Origin: SZUA-186 sp041552135
GTDB taxonomy: Bacteria > Pseudomonadota > Gammaproteobacteria > UBA9214
Direction of reading: 5' to 3'
Assembly: GCA_041552135.1 (NCBI GenBank)
Contig: JBFELL010000040.1
Location: 1-18,433, forward strand
Length of the DNA: 18,433 nucleotides
The notes beneath the pieces are model-generated. The model was not told the DNA's origin. It ran no database searches and was given only the letters and a program-made list of their open reading frames with translations. Positions 14,766 to 18,433 of this stretch are shown piece after piece. Positions within the stretch are counted from its first letter, which is position 1, and each line of letters opens with the position of its first letter. A program made the translations under genes and the position numbers.

Positions 14766-16283
14766 ATGAAATCGGGACCTGTCCTGCTGGTTATTTTCGA
14801 TGGCTTCGGCCTGAATCCGAGCCGGGCGCACAATGCCTGGGCGCTGGCCCGCACGCCGCATCTCGACCATTATTTTTCCAGCTGGCCGCATACCGTGCTG
14901 CAGGCCTCCGGCAGGGCAGTGGGCCTGCCGGACGGACAGTTCGGCAATTCCGAGGTGGGTCACCTGACGCTGGGGTCGGGACGTATCCTGGAGCAGGAAC
15001 TCCTGCGCATTATCAACGCGATATACGATGGCTCACTGGCCGGCAACCCGGTCTGGCAGGACTTGCTGCAGGGCGCCCGCTGCCTGCACCTGGTCGGCAT
15101 GGTGTCGGACGGCGGAGTGCATTCCCACATCAGGCACCTGTTCGGCCTGCTCGATCTGCTGCAGGACAGCGGCGTCGAGCCCGTGTTGCACATGATAACT
15201 GATGGCCGGGATACAGCCCCGCGGGCCGCGCTGAAATTCCTCGAACGGCTCGAGGAAAAACTGGCCAGCGCGGGTGCGGGATACATTGCCACGGTCAGTG
15301 GACGCTATTGCGCCATGGACCGCGCCAAACACTGGGATCGCACCCGGCGTGCCTGGAATTGCATGGTGCGAGGCGAGGGGCTGAGCGCGCAAACCCCGCG
15401 TGCCGCCATCGAGTCGGCCTATGCGCGTGATGAAGGGGACGAATTCATCCAGCCCACCGTGATCGGCGGCTACCGGGGCATGGATCCGGATGTGCCGGTG
15501 CTGTTTTGCAACTTTCGCAGCGACCGCGCCCGCCAGCTGGCGGCGGCATTCGGCCTGGCGGAGTTTGACGCCTTCGATCGTGCCGGTATCGTTCAGCGGC
15601 GTCTGGCATGCATGACCGAATACGACGCCAGCTACCCGTTTCCGGTGTTGTTTTCACCGCAGTCACCGCAGCGGGTGCTGGCGGAAATCCTCAGTGAGGC
15701 GGGACTGCGGCAGCTGCACTGTGCCGAGACCGAGAAGTACCCGCATGTCACCTATTTCTTCAACGGCGGCCGTGAACAGCCCTTTCCCGGCGAGGAGAGG
15801 ATCATCGTGCCGTCACCCGAGGTGGCAACCTACGACATGCAGCCCGGGATGAGCGCCGCGAAGGTCGCCGACGAGCTGATCGGCGCCATCGAGCGTGGCG
15901 CCCACGATTTCATTATCACCAACTTCGCCAATACGGACATGGTCGGGCACACGGCGCATCGCGATGCCGTCATCCGGGCCGTGGAAACCATCGACAACGA
16001 GAGCCACCGTGTTTTCCGTGTGGGCCTGGAGCGCGGCTGGCGCATATTGCTGACAGCAGACCACGGCAATTGCGACGAGATGGTCAACCCCAATACCGGC
16101 GAGCCCCATACCCGGCACAGCGAGTACCCGGTGCCGCTGCTGGTCATGGGGGCAGGGCCGGTGCGCCTGGGGACCGGCCGCGGCCTGGCGGACATCGCCC
16201 CCACCATTCTCGACCTGCTGGGCCTGCCGCGCCCGCCGGAAATGACGGGGCGCAGCCTGTTTCTGAAGGACGGACTGTTATGA
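14766..16283 (+). CDS. gpmI: Cofactor-independent phosphoglycerate mutase
   Basis: 505 residues, the normal length for the BPG-independent enzyme, which interconverts 3- and 2-phosphoglycerate in glycolysis using Mn ions and a phosphoserine intermediate. The metal-binding start is VIFDGFG (Asp12) and the catalytic serine is S62 in FGNSEVGH. Further landmarks are SDGGVHSH, ITDGRDTAP, GRYCAMDRAKHWDR, NFRSDRARQL, ETEKYPHVTYFFNGG, NTDMVGHT and ADHGNCDEM (Asp432/His433). All expected catalytic regions are present. One small oddity is Cys182 in GRYCAMDR, where Tyr is usual. An AGGGA lies 8 bases before the ATG. The start is 60 bases downstream of the MITE-like element, and pfkB follows after 13 bases, so the two form a small glycolytic operon. 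Confidence 0.97.
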   Translation: MKSGPVLLVIFDGFGLNPSRAHNAWALARTPHLDHYFSSWPHTVLQASGRAVGLPDGQFGNSEVGHLTLGSGRILEQELLRIINAIYDGSLAGNPVWQDLLQGARCLHLVGMVSDGGVHSHIRHLFGLLDLLQDSGVEPVLHMITDGRDTAPRAALKFLERLEEKLASAGAGYIATVSGRYCAMDRAKHWDRTRRAWNCMVRGEGLSAQTPRAAIESAYARDEGDEFIQPTVIGGYRGMDPDVPVLFCNFRSDRARQLAAAFGLAEFDAFDRAGIVQRRLACMTEYDASYPFPVLFSPQSPQRVLAEILSEAGLRQLHCAETEKYPHVTYFFNGGREQPFPGEERIIVPSPEVATYDMQPGMSAAKVADELIGAIERGAHDFIITNFANTDMVGHTAHRDAVIRAVETIDNESHRVFRVGLERGWRILLTADHGNCDEMVNPNTGEPHTRHSEYPVPLLVMGAGPVRLGTGRGLADIAPTILDLLGLPRPPEMTGRSLFLKDGLL

Positions 16284-16296
16284 GTGCGAGGCAGCC

Positions 16297-17253
16297 ATGA
16301 ACGATAGCCGCGATTCCAGCATTGCCGTACTGGCAATCAATCCGGCCGTGGATATCAGCTACGAGGTGTCGCAACTGGTGCCCGATCGCAAGGTCCGCGC
16401 CGACCGCACCCGCTACTACCCCGGCGGCAATGGCATCAATGTGGCCATGGCGCTTGCCGAGCTGGGCGCTGCATTTCGCTGTTGCAGTGCGGTCGGTGGC
16501 GAAAGCGGTGACCTGCTGTTGCGCCTGCTAGGCGATCGCCTGGGGGAGAGTCACAGCGTTTTCCGTGTCGGCGGGGAGACCCGCGTCAACAGTACGGTGC
16601 AACAGAAGTCGCCGGCGACCCAGTATGAGATCGACAGTTCCGGCCCCGAGATCCCTGCCGGTATCCTGGATGAGATGGACCGCTGTTTTCTGTCTGCCTG
16701 CGGCAGTGGCTTTGGTGTGCTGACCGGTTCCACTCCTCCCGGGGTGCCGGAGACGCACCGCCGCCGGCTGGCGGAACAGATCAAGGCGCAGGGTGGCAAG
16801 GCAGTGGTGGACGCCTATGGCCCGATACTCGCGCAGGCGTTGCAGGCGCAGCCGTACCTGCTGCGTCTCAACCGCTATGTGCTGGAGATGACAGCGATGC
16901 GGCGCCTGGAAAGTCTGGAGGCGGTTGCCGGTGCGGCCCGCGAGCTGCAGCAGGGCGGGGTCGGGCATGTCTGTATCTCGCTCGGTAGCGACGGCGCAAT
17001 TCTTGTCGATGCAGACAACAGTTACCACTGCGCGGCACCGCTAATGCATGTACAGTCGACCGTTGGCTGTGGCGATGCACTGCTGGCAGGGCTGGTGGCT
17101 GCGGCATCGGCTGGTGAGGATGTCACCTCCATGCTGCATCTCGGTGTCATCTGCGGCAGTGCAACTGCGGGTCATCCCGGCACGGAACTGTTCGGCCGCG
17201 ATGAAATCGAACAACTCAAGGACAAGGTGGAAGTGACGACACTGGGTCTCTGA
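16297..17253 (+). CDS. pfkB: PfkB-family sugar-phosphate kinase (phosphofructokinase-like)
   Basis: 318 residues, with the PfkB/ribokinase signatures YPGGNGINVAMALAELG (from about 41) and STVGCGDALLAG. The catalytic base is Asp260 in GCGD (257-260). The order and length match E. coli PfkB and FruK, which phosphorylate fructose 6-phosphate or fructose 1-phosphate with ATP. Two motifs differ from the usual pattern: the middle KPN motif reads RLN (190-192), and the anion-hole GAGD reads GCGD. The catalytic Asp is retained, so activity is expected, but substrate preference is uncertain. The gene starts 13 bases after gpmI with GAGG 5-8 bases upstream, so both glycolytic steps are probably transcribed together. 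Confidence 0.88.
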   Translation: MNDSRDSSIAVLAINPAVDISYEVSQLVPDRKVRADRTRYYPGGNGINVAMALAELGAAFRCCSAVGGESGDLLLRLLGDRLGESHSVFRVGGETRVNSTVQQKSPATQYEIDSSGPEIPAGILDEMDRCFLSACGSGFGVLTGSTPPGVPETHRRRLAEQIKAQGGKAVVDAYGPILAQALQAQPYLLRLNRYVLEMTAMRRLESLEAVAGAARELQQGGVGHVCISLGSDGAILVDADNSYHCAAPLMHVQSTVGCGDALLAGLVAAASAGEDVTSMLHLGVICGSATAGHPGTELFGRDEIEQLKDKVEVTTLGL

Positions 17254-17432
17254 TATAGCGTCAATACTCAGCGTGCCTGTTCCGCCTTTCCCGCGTATTC
17301 AGGAGATATCACTGCATTGCTGCAAATATTGCATCCGCCCTTCGCACTGGCCCGGTCTGCATTACTCACCCCCGGTCATGGCCTTCAAGCTGGCGAGAAG
17401 GGGGTGTGCGGGGCAGCCATGAGGAGACACGT

Positions 17433-18215
17433 ATGTACCTGCGCCTGACATTCATGATTATTTGCCTGGTCGCGATCCATGCCTGCGCCACTTCCCCAAC
17501 CGGTCGTTCCCAGCTGACCCTCATGCCGGAGAGTCAGCTGAACCAGATGGGGGAGCAGGCCTTCCGGCAGATCCAGAAGGACACCCCGGTCGATCGCGAT
17601 GTGGTCACCAGCAATTATGTGCAGTGTGTGGCCAGGGCAATTACCCGTGAGGTCGGGGGTAACTGGGAGGTACTGGTGTTCCGGGATGACGCCGCCAACG
17701 CCTTTGCCTTGCCGGGGAACAAAATCGGGGTGAACAGCGGCCTGCTCGATGTGGCGGAAAACCAGCATCAGCTGGCTACCGTCATCGGGCATGAGATCGC
17801 CCATGTCCTGTCGCATCATGCCAACGAGCGGGTCTCGCAACAATTCGCGGTCGAGCAGGGGATCAACCTGATCAGTGCCGTGGCCAACCCGCAGTCCGGC
17901 ACCGGACGGACGGTGATGGGTTTGCTTGGCGTCGGCGCCCAGTACGGCATCCTCATGCCCTACAGCCGGATCCAGGAGAGCGAGGCGGACATCTACGGTC
18001 TGGATCTGATGGCGCGGGCCGGCTTCGATCCCCGCGAGAGCGTCCAGCTGTGGAAGAACATGACCCGCAGCGGTGGTGGCCAGCCGCCCGAGTTTCTCTC
18101 CACCCACCCGTCCCACAGCACGCGCATCAGTGGATTGAACGGGCGCATGCCGGTTGCACTGCAACTGCAGAACAGGGCCCGGCAGGCGGGCAAGCGGCCG
18201 GTCTGTGACCGATAG
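17433..18215 (+). CDS. M48 metalloprotease lipoprotein (LoiP/YggG-like)
   Basis: 260 residues from ATG 17433, with GAGGAGA upstream; the longer frame start at 17406 has no SD and would spoil the signal peptide. The N-terminus is a lipoprotein signal (hydrophobic residues 2-16) with Cys18 in AIHAC; His at -2 is not ideal, but ATSPTGR after the Cys is typical of exported lipoproteins. The M48 zinc site is complete: HEIAH (120-124) and ESEAD (182-186, Glu182 as third ligand). The NAFALPGNKIGVNSGLL motif and the C-terminal STHPSHSTRI segment are characteristic of the YggG/LoiP/BepA group. Such proteins degrade or help assemble damaged outer-membrane proteins in the periplasm. It stands alone after a 179-base gap from pfkB. 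Confidence 0.93.
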   Translation: MYLRLTFMIICLVAIHACATSPTGRSQLTLMPESQLNQMGEQAFRQIQKDTPVDRDVVTSNYVQCVARAITREVGGNWEVLVFRDDAANAFALPGNKIGVNSGLLDVAENQHQLATVIGHEIAHVLSHHANERVSQQFAVEQGINLISAVANPQSGTGRTVMGLLGVGAQYGILMPYSRIQESEADIYGLDLMARAGFDPRESVQLWKNMTRSGGGQPPEFLSTHPSHSTRISGLNGRMPVALQLQNRARQAGKRPVCDR

Positions 18216-18384
18216 CTCGCCGCATCTCCAGGCGGTCGCCTTCCCGGCTGTCACAGGCCCGCCACGTCGGGATTGTCCGGCAAGGGATTGCTGGCAGTGC
18301 TCTGGCGGCACGAGAAATCATCAGGGTCCGGCGAAATGCCGGTCTGGACAAGCGAATAGGTGCAGATAACGCTGTCGCGTTTTG

Positions 18385-18405
18385 CAAATAAATCTGTCCC
18401 CTTTG
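18385..18405. repeat. Half copy of the left-edge palindromic repeat
   Basis: caaataaatctgtcccctttg is identical over 21 bases to positions 32-52 in the same orientation. The matching left arm (ggggacagatttattt) is absent, so this is a solo arm, or the partner was lost. It is followed by gatcccttgatccc, two copies of ttgatccc (18403-18410 and 18411-18418). Confidence 0.8.
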
Positions 18406-18433
18406 ATCCCTTGATCCCTATGCCCCAGGCGCA

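Overview
The window looks like chromosomal DNA from a GC-rich, Gram-negative bacterium, most likely a gammaproteobacterium (Chromatiales or a relative would fit, but I cannot fix the genus). The reasons are a DUF4845 protein, a QmcA/NfeD pair, an E. coli-like PdxH, a periplasmic M48 lipoprotein, very high G/C at third codon positions, and an interspersed palindrome of the kind linked to REP-associated (Y1) transposases. There are no rRNA or tRNA genes, no CRISPR array and no intact transposase.

Layout. Positions 2-54 hold a near-perfect 25-bp hairpin repeat, and half of it recurs at 18385-18405 near the other edge. Positions 60-2023 are a minus-strand operon: DUF4845 membrane protein, then a secreted PhoD-type phosphatase, then a 61-residue orphan whose start overlaps the phosphatase stop (GTGA). 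Positions 2268-3203 (minus) are a membrane-anchored M23 murein peptidase. An AT-rich divergent region follows, then 3707-5082 (plus) with the overlapping qmcA-nfeD pair. A large palindrome at 5107-5174 separates these from pdxH (5219-5869).

Positions 6072-9092 encode a second-type DnaK and an adjacent DnaJ, with no grpE. This DnaK lacks the roughly 25-residue insert in the ATPase domain that normally marks Gram-negative DnaK, so it resembles Gram-positive or archaeal DnaK. It is followed on the same strand by a SAM methyltransferase (9130-9807), an MsbA-type ABC exporter (9946-11760) and a stand-alone TrpB2 (11874-13235).

Positions 13236-14765 are an accessory, decaying stretch. It holds a hydrophobic 47-codon frame with no proper start codon, a roughly 90% identical duplicate of an 83-bp piece from the 3' part of trpB2, an orphan minus-strand gene, and a MITE-like nested palindrome (14535-14705) bounded by 8-bp direct repeats. 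Positions 14766-17253 are two glycolytic genes in a row, gpmI and a pfkB-family sugar kinase. The last gene is an M48 metalloprotease lipoprotein (17433-18215).

Most of the window is ordinary housekeeping and envelope maintenance: murein hydrolase, SPFH/NfeD membrane quality control, M48 protease, PLP supply (pdxH) close to a PLP enzyme (TrpB2), and glycolysis. The observations most worth pursuing are the insert-less DnaK/DnaJ pair, the MITE-like element, the trpB2 duplicate with the startless small ORF beside it, and the changed FMN-site motif in PdxH. I did not find a clear new multi-gene defence or biosynthetic system.
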